A stretch of 64,000 nucleotides of DNA from Orbilia blumenaviensis (GCA_036872755.1 JAVHNS010000004.1:3348001-3412000); one strand, 5' to 3'; positions 36,872 through 49,762 are shown, numbered from the stretch's first letter. The notes: generated from the letters alone by a model not told the origin. A program made the numbers and translations.

Positions 36872-39800
36872 TATAAATTATTAAAAAAAAATTTATAACT
36901 AATATAAAAATTATAATTATATAATTTAATGTTAATTAAATTATAAATATTTAAATTATTATATTATTTTTATTACTAAATATATTAAATATAAATATAT
37001 TGAAAATTAAAAATAATTTTCTTTTAAAAAATATTAAAATACCTTTTTTTATATTAATAACAATTTTTATAAAATTAATTTTATAAAAAATTAAGAAATT
37101 TATTATAAAAAAATTAAAAATATTAATTCTTTTTTTATTTATAAATAAATTAATAAGATTAAATATATTATTTTAAAATATTAAAAAATTACTTTTAATT
37201 ATTACCTATACAAAAATTAATTTTTAGATGTAAGATTTTATGATTATACTTTCTACTTTTACAATTTTTACTATAATGGATAGAGTTTATATACTGGATA
37301 TTTTAATTTTATTTAATTTATTTTTTATAATTCTAATATTTTTTTTAATTATAAAAAATATTTTTATTAATATTTTTTTTAAATTATTATTTAATTTTTA
37401 ATTTACTAAAATATTTATATTATTTAATTTAATATTGATTATGAGGAAGAAATTATAGAATATTATAAAAAAAATAAATACTATTATACAATTAATATTA
37501 AATATATTATTAAATATAATTTAATAAAAAAAAAAAATTATTAATATTAATTTTATAAAAAATTAATTATTTATTTATTTTATAAAAAATATAATTTCTA
37601 TATTAATTACATTTAAAAATATATTATTTTTATTAAAAATTTTTATATCCTAAAAATCAAATTAAACATTTAAAATATAAAATAATAATACATATATTAT
37701 TAAAATTTTATTTTTAATATTTAATTTAATTTTAAATATTATTTTTAAAAAAATTATTTTAATTACAAACAAAATAATTTTATTTTACCTTACTATTAAT
37801 TTAAAATTATTGATTTTAAACAAAGTTATTTTAAACTAAGATTTAACAAATTCTTCTATATTAACAAAATTAAATTTACCAACATCTATAAAAAAATAAA
37901 TATAAAAAAAAAAAATTAAAAAAATTTTAAAACTCAATACCACTTAAAAAGTCTAAATTACATATTATTAAAAATAAATTATTTAAATAATTTTCTTTAC
38001 AATTAACCAAAAATCATTTCTTTCTATTAATCAATATTAACAAAAATTCTAATATATCTTTATTAAATTATAAAATAAAAAATTTATTTATTTATTTTAA
38101 AATTATTAAATAATTTAAACTACTTTATATTTAGAAATTTTAAAAAATATATATTATTATTTTTAATAATAGTTTTTTTAAAATAATTATTTATAAAACC
38201 ATTTTTATATTTTTTATAAATAAATATTTAAAAATAATTATAATAAATATTTTAAAAATTTTTCATAAATTAATTCTTAAATTCCCTTAATTAAAAAAAT
38301 ATAATTTAAATATTAATTAAAAAATTTAATATCTTAAATTCTTAAAATATAATTATAAAAAAATTTATTCCAAGATTTAATTGGATAATTAATCTTTAAA
38401 AAAAGTTTATTATTAATTTATTTAATATATATTATAAAAAAAAGTTAATAATTATTTTTAAAATAAATTTTATTTTATAAAATATATTTTTTTCAAAATA
38501 TAAAAAATTAATAAAAAAAAAAAAAAAATTTTAGATTAAATTTTTAAAAATAATAAATTAATTTTTTAATTTTTAGATGAAAGGGATTTTTTATTAAAAA
38601 TTAATTAATTTATATATTATATTTTTTTAAAAAAAAAAATTTAACCAAAATTTTTACTTATATATATATATATAAAAAAAAAAATTATGGTTTTATATAA
38701 ATATATTAATAAAAATTTTTATAATAAATTTATATAATTTTTTAATTTATTTATAAAATATTTTATATTATTTATATTAAAATTTAATAAAAAATTATAA
38801 ATATGTATTAATTATAAAAGTTTAAATAATATTATAATTAAAAACACTAAATTTTTATTATTAATAAATAAGTTTTTTGATTATTTAATAAAAACAAATT
38901 ATTTTATTAAATTAAATATTATTAATATTTACTATAATATTAAAATAAATTTAAAAAAAAAATAAAAAATAGTTTTTCAATATTATTATAATTTATTTAA
39001 ATATTTAATTATATTATTTAAATTAATTAATATATTAACTTTTTTTTAAATTTTTATAAATTATGTATTTTAAAAGTATATAAATATTATTTATATTATT
39101 TACTTAAATAATATTTTAATTTTTAATAAGATATTAGGAAAATATAAAAAAAATGTTAATATAATATTAAAATTTTTTTAGGATTATAATTTATATATAA
39201 TATTAGATAAATCAAAATTTATTATTATTAAATATAAATTTTTAAAAATTATAATTACTTTAAATAGAATTAAGATGGATTTAAAGAAAATTTAAATTAT
39301 TTAAAATTAACTTTTTTTTAAAAATATCAAAAAAATATAATTATTTTTTAAATTTTATAATTATTATTAATAATTTATTCAAAAATATAATTTTATATTA
39401 ATAATACTTTTTAAATTTATTAAAAAATAATTAAAATTTAAAATAATATTTAAAAAAATTTAAATTTTTAAAATTCTTAAAAAATCTTTTATTTCCATTT
39501 TTATTTTTAAATTTTATAATTTAAAATTATTTATTAAAATTAAAATTAATATTTTTATAATAGTATTAAAAACCTGTTTATTTTAATTTTATAAGGATAA
39601 ATAATAATATTTTATTGCTTATATTTTTCACAAATTCAATATTATATAATTGTGATATGTTATTTATAATAAAAAATTAATAACTATTATAAAAGTATAT
39701 TAAAAATAGTGTGTTTATTTTTAAAACAAAAAACTTTTTATAATTTTATTTAATTATAAAAATTTTATTTACTTCTTAATTATAAAAAAATTTAATAAAT

Positions 39801-42800
39801 AGTAAATTTAATGGTAGAAACTTTTTAACAAATATAATATAAAAATAATATATTTTTAAAAAAAAAAAAATATTTTTATAAATATAATAAATAAAAGATT
39901 AGATTTTATTAAAAATATTAAATTTAATAAAAAAACAATTTTCAAATATAACAATATTAAAAACCAAATTTTTATAAACAAATCTTTAAATCTAACAAAA
40001 CACAATATCAAAGATAATTTTTAATAAAAAATTTTTAAAATTTATAAATAAAATTTTATTACACAATAAATTTTAAAAAAAAAAAATATACTTTTTTATT
40101 TTAAATTAATTAACAAAATTATTATATTTCAAAATTCATTTTATATTTTAACTAAAAAACTTTAAAAAAAAATTATTTTTTTATATTATAATTATTTAAT
40201 TTATAATTATTTAAAAATTAACTATATTTAAAAATTTATTATAAAAATTTATTTTTAATTTTAAATAAAAAAACAAATTAAAAAATATATTAAAATCTAT
40301 AATTTTTATTATAAAAACAAATTTAACCACCACAAATTTTATAAAATTTTTTAATTATATAATATATTAAATATATTTTTCAAAATTATTATTTATAATT
40401 TTATATAAAAAATATTTCTAATACAAAACTTTTTTACTAACAAATTATATAATAAAATATTAATTATTATAAATAAATTAATAAAAATTACTATTTTTAT
40501 TTTGTGAAATAATTAATAAAAAATTAAAAAATTATAATAAATTTATTATAATTATGTTTTTTTTAAATATAAAATTTAATAAAAATATATTTTTAATTAT
40601 AATTTTTTTTTTATAAATAAATATTAACAATCAATTATAAACTAAATTAATATTAAATTAAATATTATAATTAAAAGTTATATTTAAATAAATAAAATTT
40701 TTAAAAAACTTATTTAAATTCTTAAAATTTATTTTTAAAATTTTTTTAATTATATTTAAAATAATTAAATATTTTTTTTATTTATAATAAAATTTATTTA
40801 TAACATTTTTTAACATTCAATTATTAAATATACTTTATATAAAATATTAAAAAAATAAATATTTAAAATTATTTTTCTTTTTTTTATATTAAAAAAAATT
40901 ATTTTTAAAATTAAAAAATATATAAAATCAATAAAAAATATTTATAATATTTTTATAAAAAATTTTTAATTTTTATAAAAAAAAATAAATTATTATTATA
41001 ATAAATAATAAAAAAAAATTCCAAATTTTAAAAAAAAAAATAAAGTATATTTATTTATATAAAATTTAAAAATTAAGTAATTTAATAAAAAATTTAATTT
41101 TTAAAAATTTAATTTATATATAATTAAAAAAAAATTTAAAAAATATTATTTTAAATTTAATATATTTAAATTAATATAAATATATAAAATATTTTATATT
41201 TTAATTTTAAAAAAAATTTTTTTAAAACTTAAAAAAAATTTAAATAAAATTAAAATCAAATATAATAATTATATAGAATATAAAATTAAAAAAATTTTTA
41301 ATAAATTTAACAATAATAATAAATACCTTATTTATTAAATTATTTCCTATAAATTAAAAAATAATTTTTAACAATTAAAAAAAAATATTTTATTATAAAT
41401 TATACAAAATTATTTTAAAAACAAAAACCCACTTTATTAATTTAATATTCTTATATTTAAATAAAAATAAGGAAAATTTAAAAAAAATAAAAATTAATAT
41501 ATTTTATAAATTTTTAATTTATAAAAATATAATTTTTTTATTTAATTAATTTTTATATTTATAAATTTTTTTTACAAATATTTATTTTTACAAATATACA
41601 ATTTAAACAGATATTTATAATATTATCTATTTAATTATTTTTTAATTTTTTCCAAATATTTTATTTCTTTAATTAATAAAATTCTATATTCTAGCAATAT
41701 TAATAAATAATTATGTAAAAACTATATCAATAAAGTAATATTATAAATTATTAAAATCAATGATTTAACATAAATCATAATAAAATAATAAAACATAATT
41801 TAATTTAAAAATAAAAAATTATAAATATATAATAAAAAATTAATTAAATTTTAAATAATATTTTAAAAAAAATTTTCCATAAAAAATATAAAATAATTTT
41901 TATTTTATTTAATAAAAAAATTTACTATATTTATTAAAATATTATAAAAAAAATTAAGTATTTTATTAAATATTGATAAATTTTTATTAGTTTTTTTTTT
42001 AATAATTAAATTATTTTTAAATATTATATTATTTTTTATAATTTTTTATTTTTTATAAAAAAAAGATTTTTAATATTTTTATATAATTATTAAAATTTTA
42101 ATAAATTAATATTTTAATTTAATTATAATAATATTAAACTTAATTAAAAACTCTATAAATTTTATTTAATTTTTAATAATTTTTTAATATATTATTTTAT
42201 ATTAAATAAAAATTTCTTCCAATTTTTTAAATTTTTTATTTTAAATTTTTATAATATAATTTATTAAAAATTTTAAATTAAAAACATCTTACAAAATAAA
42301 AAAAAATAAAAATTATTTATAAAAAATTATATTACATTTTTTTATTTTATTTTATTTATAACAAATTTCACATTTAATATTTTTTTTTAATATAACATAA
42401 ATATAATTATTTATAATATAATATAAACATAAAATTACAATTTCTAAACTTTTTAATTTAAATTATTTAAAAAAAATAACCTTTTTTTATTTTACTTAAA
42501 TACAATTCTCTAATCTTTTTTTAAATTTTTAAATAATATTTTATTATATAATCAAAATAAAAAATTTAATATTATTTTATATATATAAAAAAATATTTTA
42601 TAATTTAAATTTTAAAATTTAATTATAATACAAATTATAATTATTTATATTTAATTTTAATTACATAATCATATAATATAATTATAAAAATTAAATTTTT
42701 GAATATAAGAATTCTTATATACAAATTTCTTTCAAATAATTTTTTTATATGATAGAATTTTATAAACAAATTTTACATAAAAATTTTTTATCCAATTTTA

Positions 42801-42874
42801 TTATATTTTTTATATATAAGAAAATTTTATATAAGAATTTCCTTTTTAAAAGTTTCTTTTGAAAAAAAAGATAA

Positions 42875-43431
42875 TATTATAATTAACCATACTAAATATA
42901 TCTTAATATATTAAACATAAATCTATTTTCATAAATTGTTTTTTATATTAAAATAATTTTTATTATAAATATTTAATAAAAGAAAATCATATTAAAAAAA
43001 AATAAATTAGATTATATTATATTAATAATATAACTTTTAGAACAAATTATATAGAAAATATTATATATAATTTAATATATTATATATATATAACATCTTT
43101 TAAAATATATAATATTTAAATTTATAAATAATTTACATTTATATAAATAATATTTATATATATAAAAACTTTTGAACAATAACAATCTCAAAATTCTTTT
43201 TTAAACTCCATCAATCAACTTATCAATATTCAATACACTCTATTTATTATTTTTATTTATTAAATTTAATATTTCCTTACTAAAAATTATATTATTTAAT
43301 ATTTTTATATTCAACTTAACTTATCTTAAAAAAATAATCTAAATACTTTAAATTAAGAATACAATTAACTAAAGAATATTAGACTGTTTTAGGAATTTCC
43401 TATTTGGGAAATACCCGGGACAGGTGTAACA
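42875..43431. repeat. Element A right LTR (557 bp)
   Basis: Head mutated to TATTATAATTAACC; tail intact (GGGAAATACCCGGGACAGG, then TGTAACA). Same length as LTR 1. Confidence 0.85.
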
Positions 43432-43436
43432 TTCTC
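43432..43436. repeat. Target-site duplication of element A, right (TTCTC)
   Basis: Differs from CTCTC at 25028-25032 by a single C-to-T transition. Confidence 0.75.
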
Positions 43437-43711
43437 ATTCCCAAAAATAATCTTAAATCTTTAATTTCCTTAATTTTGAATTATTTTTAGAAATCCACAG
43501 TTATTTTATCAAACATATAATCCAGTCTTTCTATCAAAACATCATCAACATACACAATCATAAATATATCAATTTCTTTATAAAAAAAAATACATATATT
43601 GAGTTTAAAAATACAAAATTTTAATAATTTTATAATCTTTTTTAAAAAATTATACTATAATTTTACTAATTACTTAATATTATATAATAATAATCATATT
43701 TTACAAATTTT
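43432..43711 (-). pseudogene. Copia reverse-transcriptase core of the outer element
   Basis: The minus strand encodes, in one frame, KICK, LLLYNIK (compare the copia LYGLKQ box), YNFLKK, FMIVYVDDVLI and KIKEIKDLRLFLGM with a few stops. These are the ordered landmarks of Ty1/copia RT. The frame ends at the TTCTC duplication where element A inserted and continues at 25032 on the other side. Confidence 0.8.
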
Positions 43712-46700
43712 ATTTTTATTTACTATATCTATAAAACCAAGCGATTATCTTATATATACTTCCTTATTAAAGATATTATTAAAAAAAATATAAACAAAAT
43801 CTTATTATTTAATATTTATTTTTTTTTTAACTACTTTAATAAATAATATCCAAATTATTACATTTTTGATTATTGTTATAAATATTTTGTTGTAATCAAT
43901 TTTTTTTCTTTACTTATCACTATAAAATATAAGTTTAATTTTATAATATAACAATTTTTTATTTTTATTTATTTTCTTATTAAACATTTATTTTAATAAT
44001 ATAACTATAACTCTCAGAGGTAGGTTTACTAATTCCTATAATTTTTTTTTAATTAATTTATCATATTTGATTTTTATAATTTTTTTAAATATATAATTAT
44101 TTTTTAAAATAATTATTTTCTTATAAAATTAAAATAATTTATATATTAATTCTTTTATTTACTATTTATTTACAATATAAATAAATTCTAAAAAATTAAT
44201 TTTTAATTTATTTAAAAATAAATTATTGTTAAATATTAATTTTTTTATTATTAATAACAATATAAAAAAATTCTATATGTTAAGTTTTTAATATATTATA
44301 GTTAATACTAATTTACTATAGTTTGGGTTTTTATATATTTAAATTAAAAATAGTAAAATTATAAAATTTATTTTTTTTATAAATATATATTAAATATTTT
44401 TAGATTCAAAATATAAAAACTAACTTTAATTTTATATTATCAAATAATTATTAATATTATTTTTTATAAAAATAATGTTTTTTCTAAAAATAAATTATTT
44501 TATTATTAAATCAAATAATTTCTATAATATATTAAATTTGTTGTAATTAACAAATATTTTTAAACAATTATAAAACTTAAATTTTACTTTATTCTTATTT
44601 AATATATAAATTTAAATTAAATATTTAAATATTTTAATATAAAAAATATTTAATTTTTTTCTTATAATTATTTTTATTAACAATTTAAATATTAATTTTA
44701 CTAATATATAATTCTACAAATAAATAAAAACCTTAATTACACATTTTTAAAAAATTTTAAATAATTTAACTAAATATAATATTATTTTAATATTTTTTTA
44801 AATAATCTTTATACATTTTTTATTAAAAAATTTATTTTTAAATTATAAAATTATATTTTTTCCATTATTATATTATATAACTAACAAAATTAAAACATTA
44901 CAATTAAATCAAATTTATTTTTATTATTAAAATAAAATATTTTAAATTTAAAATTATATTATACTTTTATATATTTCTTATATTCAAATATTTTATTAAA
45001 TATATTTAATTTATTAATTAAAAAATATAAAAATAAAAATACTAATATTTTATCTTATATTAATAAAAAATAATAATTTTTATTTATATTTAATATAAAA
45101 AATTTACAAAAATTTATTTAAATTTTTTCTCCTAATATAAAAATCTATTATATTAAAATATAAAAAAAAATTTTATATTATTTTACTAATATATAATCTA
45201 AATAATTAAAAATTTTAATAAAATTAATTTTTATTTTATCTATTATTTTTAATAATTTTTATAAAATTATATTATTAATATATTTTAATTTTTTATACTA
45301 TATATAAAATAATTAACAATTAATTTTCAAAATTATTATATATATATAGTATATATTTATAATAATTAATAAAATATATATTTTTTTAAAAATATATTTT
45401 AAAATTATTATATTTTTATTTTTTTTTTAAATAATTTTATATATATTATTATTAAAAATAATAATATTTTTTTTTTATAATTTTAAAATAAATAAAAGGT
45501 TGGGTTTAATCATTTTTAAATAAAAAAAAATAAATTTAATTAAAATAATTATAAAATAATAATTTATAAAAAAAATAAATATTATTTTATCTTTTTTAAT
45601 AATTATAATTTTATTTTTTTTAATTTTAATAAAAAAAAATTAATATTAATATAATTTTTTATAATTTCCTTAAATCTAAAAAAATAAAATAAATAAATAT
45701 TATCTATTAATTAAAATATATAATCTTTATTTTCAAATAATTCAATACTTATAATAAAAATATATTCTTTCTTTAAAATTTTAATTAAATTACTAATAAT
45801 AAAAAATTTATATAAATTAAAATTAAATTCATTAAATATATATAATATAATTTAATTATTATTTTATTAAAAAATAACATTATAAAAATTAATATTATAA
45901 TTTAATAATTATATATTCTTTTTTATTATTTTTATATATTTTAATTATTAAAATTATTTCCAATTATTAATAAAATATTTTTTTAAATAAATTTAATAAT
46001 AATTTTTTTTTTTATAAATTTTTTTATTATAAATTTTATATTAATTAAAATAAAATTTATATTTCATTTTTTTATAATTAATTTATTTATAAATAAAATA
46101 TAAATAAAAAAAAAAATTTTTTCTATAATATTTATATTTTTAATAATTAATTAAAATAAATTTTAATATTATATAATAACTATATTAAAATTGTTTATTA
46201 TAAAAATTTTTATTATATAGTTAGTATTTTTAAATACATTATTTTTAAAAATTATTTTAAATTATTATAAAATATATATAATTTATTTTTAATTTTTTAA
46301 TTTTTATATAAAATTTAATTTTTATTAATAATATAATAATATTAATTTATAAAATATTAATAAAATTTTAAATAAATAATATAAATATTAATAAAAAATT
46401 ATTAAAAATTTTATTAGTATAATAATTATTTATTATTATTATATTTATATTTTTTATATTTATAACTATTAATAAAATTTTTATAATATATTAATTAATA
46501 ATTTCATTTTTTTTTTTTTTAATATTGTTTAAAATTTATTATAAATTTAAAATATTTATAATATTATATAATTTAAAAATATTTAACAAAATTATTTATA
46601 TTTTATAAAAAATTTTTTTTTCAAAAATCTATATTTTTTTAGTATTATTATAAGTTTTATAAATAAATATTTTATATATCTTATCAAATTTATTTTATTG

Positions 46701-47418
46701 TATAATAGTCTTTTTTATTAAAGTTAATAAAATAATAAAAAAAATGGGTATAGTAGATTTTTTTTTATTATTATTGATAATATTTATATTATTTTTAATT
46801 TAAATTAAATTTATAATAATAATTTTTTAAATTTATTAATTTAAATTATTTAATTTTTTTAAATTATTTAATAGATATTTTAATAATAATATTTTGGTTT
46901 AATATTATTTTAAATAAAATTAAAATATAATTAAATAAAAAATAAAAAATAATTTAATTATTCTAAATAAAATAAAATAAAAATTAATAATTATAGTAAA
47001 TTATTTTAAACAAAATTAAATTAAATTTAAATAAATAATATAAAGAAAATATTTTATTTTAGGTGGGATAAAAAATTATTTTAAAAAAAATCAAAATATG
47101 CTTAAATAAAAAATAAAAAATTTTAATTAGAAATAAAATATATTTAAATAAAAAAACAAAAATAATTTATTTTAAATAAAATTAGGGTGGGGGAAAAAAT
47201 AGTTTTAAATGGATTTATAATAATAAATATAAGAATATATATAATATAAAATATATATAAAATATACTTAAATTAATATATATATAAAAATTTTTTTACC
47301 ATTTTATTAAAAAAAAATAATTTAAATTAAAAAAAATTCCAAAAATAAATTCTATAAATTAATAAAAACTATTTTTAATAATTAAACTTATTATAATAAG
47401 ATTATACAACTTATAATC
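43712..47418. other. Degraded remainder of the outer element
   Basis: 3.7 kb of very AT-rich, stop-filled DNA between the RT remnant and the right LTR. By position it should contain the former gag, protease and integrase parts of the minus-strand copia element, but I could not recognise motifs. Confidence 0.45.
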
Positions 47419-47601
47419 TATAAATTTAAAGTAGTAATAATATATCTTATTATAATAATTAATTATATATATACTTTTAGACAAAATTTAGTTTACATTC
47501 TGGTAATAATATATTATTTGTATGAACATAGTCAAATTAATAATAACACAATATCCCAGCAGGCATACTTAGGGTGTAGTTGGGGAGACCTCCATCCTAC
47601 A
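47419..47601. repeat. Outer element LTR, right copy (183 bp)
   Basis: Starts TATAAATTTAAAG (a mutated TGTAGATTTAGGG) and ends CCATCCTACA. Same length as the left copy with no gaps in the alignment. Confidence 0.9.
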
Positions 47602-47606
47602 GTATA
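47602..47606. repeat. Target-site duplication, right (GTATA)
   Basis: Exact second copy of GTATA, adjoining ordinary-composition host sequence (TGCAATGCTC). Confidence 0.88.
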
Positions 47607-48244
47607 TGCAATGCTCTAGAGTCTCAATGGGTATATCATCTACCACATCCAGCGAAACTCTACAGTAGACTTTTGCCTGCGTCTTCAATAAGGTTAAACT
47701 CGTCCGGAACCCGCACCCCCTGATGGAAGCCACTGACATCAACTATACTGCCCATTGACAAAGGAGAGTACTATAGATCTACAGGTACCATGCATGGCCT
47801 GGCGCTTCAATATCCGTCCAAAACTTTAAACTTAGGTTCTCGACTCGTGGAGCATATCTATAGCCCTTCTAGAATCCGAGTGGGAGGCTAAACCATATTT
47901 TTTGAGACTGTATAAAAACATGGGGGAGAGTCCAGCAGTTATTCCCACCTCTTTTGCAGGACTTGGATCTGTAAGAAGTTAGCTGAGTGTCAATAGATTC
48001 CTCTTCATGAGATATCGATAGCTACATCATTCACTGTGAGTTTATATTCCAAGCACCGTTCAGAATGCTCCTCTCATCGATCACAGAGGAGTTGGAGATA
48101 TATTTCTTGCGGATAGAAGCTAACTCTGCTACACAGAATCCACATTCTTTCTACTCTTCTTATATCAATTACTTTTCCGTGTATTGAGAATATCCTCCAT
48201 TTATATATCCATATTCTTCAACTTATCAATCTCTTAAAAAAAAG
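47607..48244 (+). promoter_or_regulatory. Upstream region of the Spherulin-4-like gene
   Basis: 638 bp between the retrotransposon and the start codon. A TATAAAA box at 47911-47917 lies 334 bp upstream of the ATG, so a leader of about 300 nt is possible. The TE ends only 638 bp away, which could expose the gene to spreading silencing. No gene is seen here. Confidence 0.4.
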
Positions 48245-49762
48245 ATGAGCCAGATGAGCCGCCCACACATGGCCCCCGAGAAGATCCCAGAGATCCACCT
48301 CGTCGACCACGATGACAACAACAACGCCGATATCGAAACCCACGGCGAGCAACGAAGCCTGCTCTACCGTCCCATCCACGGAGAAATCAAATACAGACAT
48401 GCAGAGCCCCATAGAAAGCTCGTCATCGTCCTCGTAGCGCTCTTACTGACATCTGTCGTCGCCACGATCGGTGCTCTCAAGATGAGGTGTGGAGCTGGAG
48501 ATCATGGAGTCGATGGCGTCCGCCATGTAAGAGGAGGCACAATCCATGATATTTTCAGGCGTATTGTCGTTCCTTCAAATTGGAAGGATAAGAGCAATAA
48601 TCTTTCCGAGGTTGAGACCACCGCTAAAGTTACCAAGCGTATTGTCATCCCCGCCGGCTGGAAGGGGAACTCTGATGGTGAAAACAAGAATAATGGAAAA
48701 CTTTCCGAGAGAGATACATTCGAATTAAAGCGCCCTCAGGGCTGGCCAGCTGGAAAGCTCCCCTTGAAGGGTATCGACAAACGGGGCCAGGACTCCTGGA
48801 AGAAACCAAAGGGCTGGCACCCCATCAATAGTATCGACAAAAGGGCTATAGCCAAAGAATGGAAGAACCCAAAGGGCTGGAAAGGCCGCATCGGATCTAT
48901 TGGTAAACGGGCGACATGGGCAAAATCCGGGTCTTCTGACATCGTCGGATCGACCCTTAGCACAGCCGGAAGTACCGCTGGAGCTATTACCAATTCCCTC
49001 AATACTGCCATCAACGCCAGCATCACCATTCCGCTTTATTCCTATCCCGGTGAAGGGGCCAAGGACTGGCAACCAGTTTTCAACGCTCTAAACTCGTCCT
49101 CCACCACCAAGTTCACCATCATCATCAACATCAACAGCGGCCCCGGTGTAGGTGACCCAGACGCCAACTTCCAAACAGGGATAAAGAAACTCAAATCCTT
49201 CCCTAATGCGCAAGTACTGGGCTACGTCCACCAATCATATGGCAAACGCCCTCTCGCCGAGGTCCAAGCCGATCTGTTAGCCTATGCAGAATGGAGGGCC
49301 CCAAGGATTGGCATCTCACTCGATGGTATCTTCTTCGACGAGTCTCCTAGCACCGCTGAGAATGCACCGTATGTCGCCTTTGTAAATCTCTTCGCCAAAA
49401 CCCAACGTCTATCAACCACCATCCAAAATGCAGGAACTATCCCATCAAAGGAGTACTTCGCTTCAAGCCAAAACACAGATATCACAGTCGTCCTTGAAGA
49501 TAGTTTCAATGACTATAATACCATTGCGTCCAAATACGATGACCTCGCGGCCAAGTATGGTGTTTCAAAGAGTTCCTTTAGTTTCATCATCTATCAGGCT
49601 CCAACAGACTCGCAGAGCATTCGCAACGCTGTCACCAAGATGACGAAGCAGGTTGGACATGTCTTCTTGACGGACCTCACCCAGGATGAAGCCTACACGA
49701 ACATTTCGAGCGACCACTTCACTGCTTTTATTGCTGCTATGGTTAGGGCGTTTTCCTCGTAG
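48245..49762 (+). CDS. Type II membrane-anchored Spherulin-4-like protein with Kex2-site repeat region
   Basis: Single exon, 505 aa. The first ATG (48245) follows an A-rich context. Residues 1-58 are hydrophilic, and one membrane helix spans about 59-78 (LVIVLVALLLTSVVATIGAL). Residues 100-225 are basic and repetitive with dibasic sites RR 105-106 and KR 131-132, 162-163, 179-180, 199-200 and 221-222. Between them recur IVIPAGWK/IVVPSNWK and P(K/Q)GW cores. Residues about 261-503 are a Spherulin-4 domain: IPLYSYP, IININSGPG, VLGYVHQSYGKR and DGIFFDES. That family is a TIM-barrel-like glycosidase-type fold of poorly known role. Topology predicts a lumenal or extracellular domain that Kex2 could release, together with short peptides. 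The peptide idea is inference. Confidence 0.88.
   Translation: MSQMSRPHMAPEKIPEIHLVDHDDNNNADIETHGEQRSLLYRPIHGEIKYRHAEPHRKLVIVLVALLLTSVVATIGALKMRCGAGDHGVDGVRHVRGGTIHDIFRRIVVPSNWKDKSNNLSEVETTAKVTKRIVIPAGWKGNSDGENKNNGKLSERDTFELKRPQGWPAGKLPLKGIDKRGQDSWKKPKGWHPINSIDKRAIAKEWKNPKGWKGRIGSIGKRATWAKSGSSDIVGSTLSTAGSTAGAITNSLNTAINASITIPLYSYPGEGAKDWQPVFNALNSSSTTKFTIIININSGPGVGDPDANFQTGIKKLKSFPNAQVLGYVHQSYGKRPLAEVQADLLAYAEWRAPRIGISLDGIFFDESPSTAENAPYVAFVNLFAKTQRLSTTIQNAGTIPSKEYFASSQNTDITVVLEDSFNDYNTIASKYDDLAAKYGVSKSSFSFIIYQAPTDSQSIRNAVTKMTKQVGHVFLTDLTQDEAYTNISSDHFTAFIAAMVRAFSS

Larger units (their letters stand above)
25033..43431 (+). mobile_element. Element A: LTR retrotransposon nested in the outer RT gene, itself split by element B
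   Basis: Element A has LTR 25033-25589, internal sequence 25590-26162 and 35370-42874, and LTR 42875-43431. Without B it is about 9.2 kb, with 557-bp LTRs opening TGTCACGGCCAGC and closing GGTGTAACA in the least mutated copies. A purine run (GAAAAAAAAGATAA) directly before the right LTR suits a plus-strand polypurine tract. An RT-like IYINN(D)IIL pattern at about 36819-36845 parallels the YVND motif of B. It is fully broken by stops. Copia-type assignment is tentative, and 9 kb would be long for copia. Confidence 0.8.
23696..47601 (-). mobile_element. Outer Ty1/copia LTR retrotransposon, RIP-degraded, carrying two nested elements
   Basis: The element is bounded by direct 183-bp LTRs (TGTAG...TTACA) and a perfect GTATA duplication. 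Without the insertion at 25033-43431 it would be about 5.5 kb, a normal copia size. On the minus strand, reverse-transcriptase remnants lie at 43432-43711 (LLLYNIK, YVDDVLI, FLGM) and continue in frame at 24660-25032, across the nested insertion. RNase H-like remnants follow near 24590-24665. Element order reads right to left. Every coding part is broken by stops from G:C-to-A:T change, so it is dead. The region 43.7-47.4 kb should hold gag-integrase remnants, but I could not recognise them. Confidence 0.87.

Noticed and set aside
43599..43793. Plus-strand 64-aa open frame as a gene
   Set aside because: It is antisense to the minus-strand reverse-transcriptase remnant.
23696..47601. Centromere or mitochondrial insertion
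   Set aside because: Paired LTRs, target duplications and copia motifs explain the AT block; no mitochondrial gene or rRNA is seen and 24 kb is short for a RIP-type centromere.
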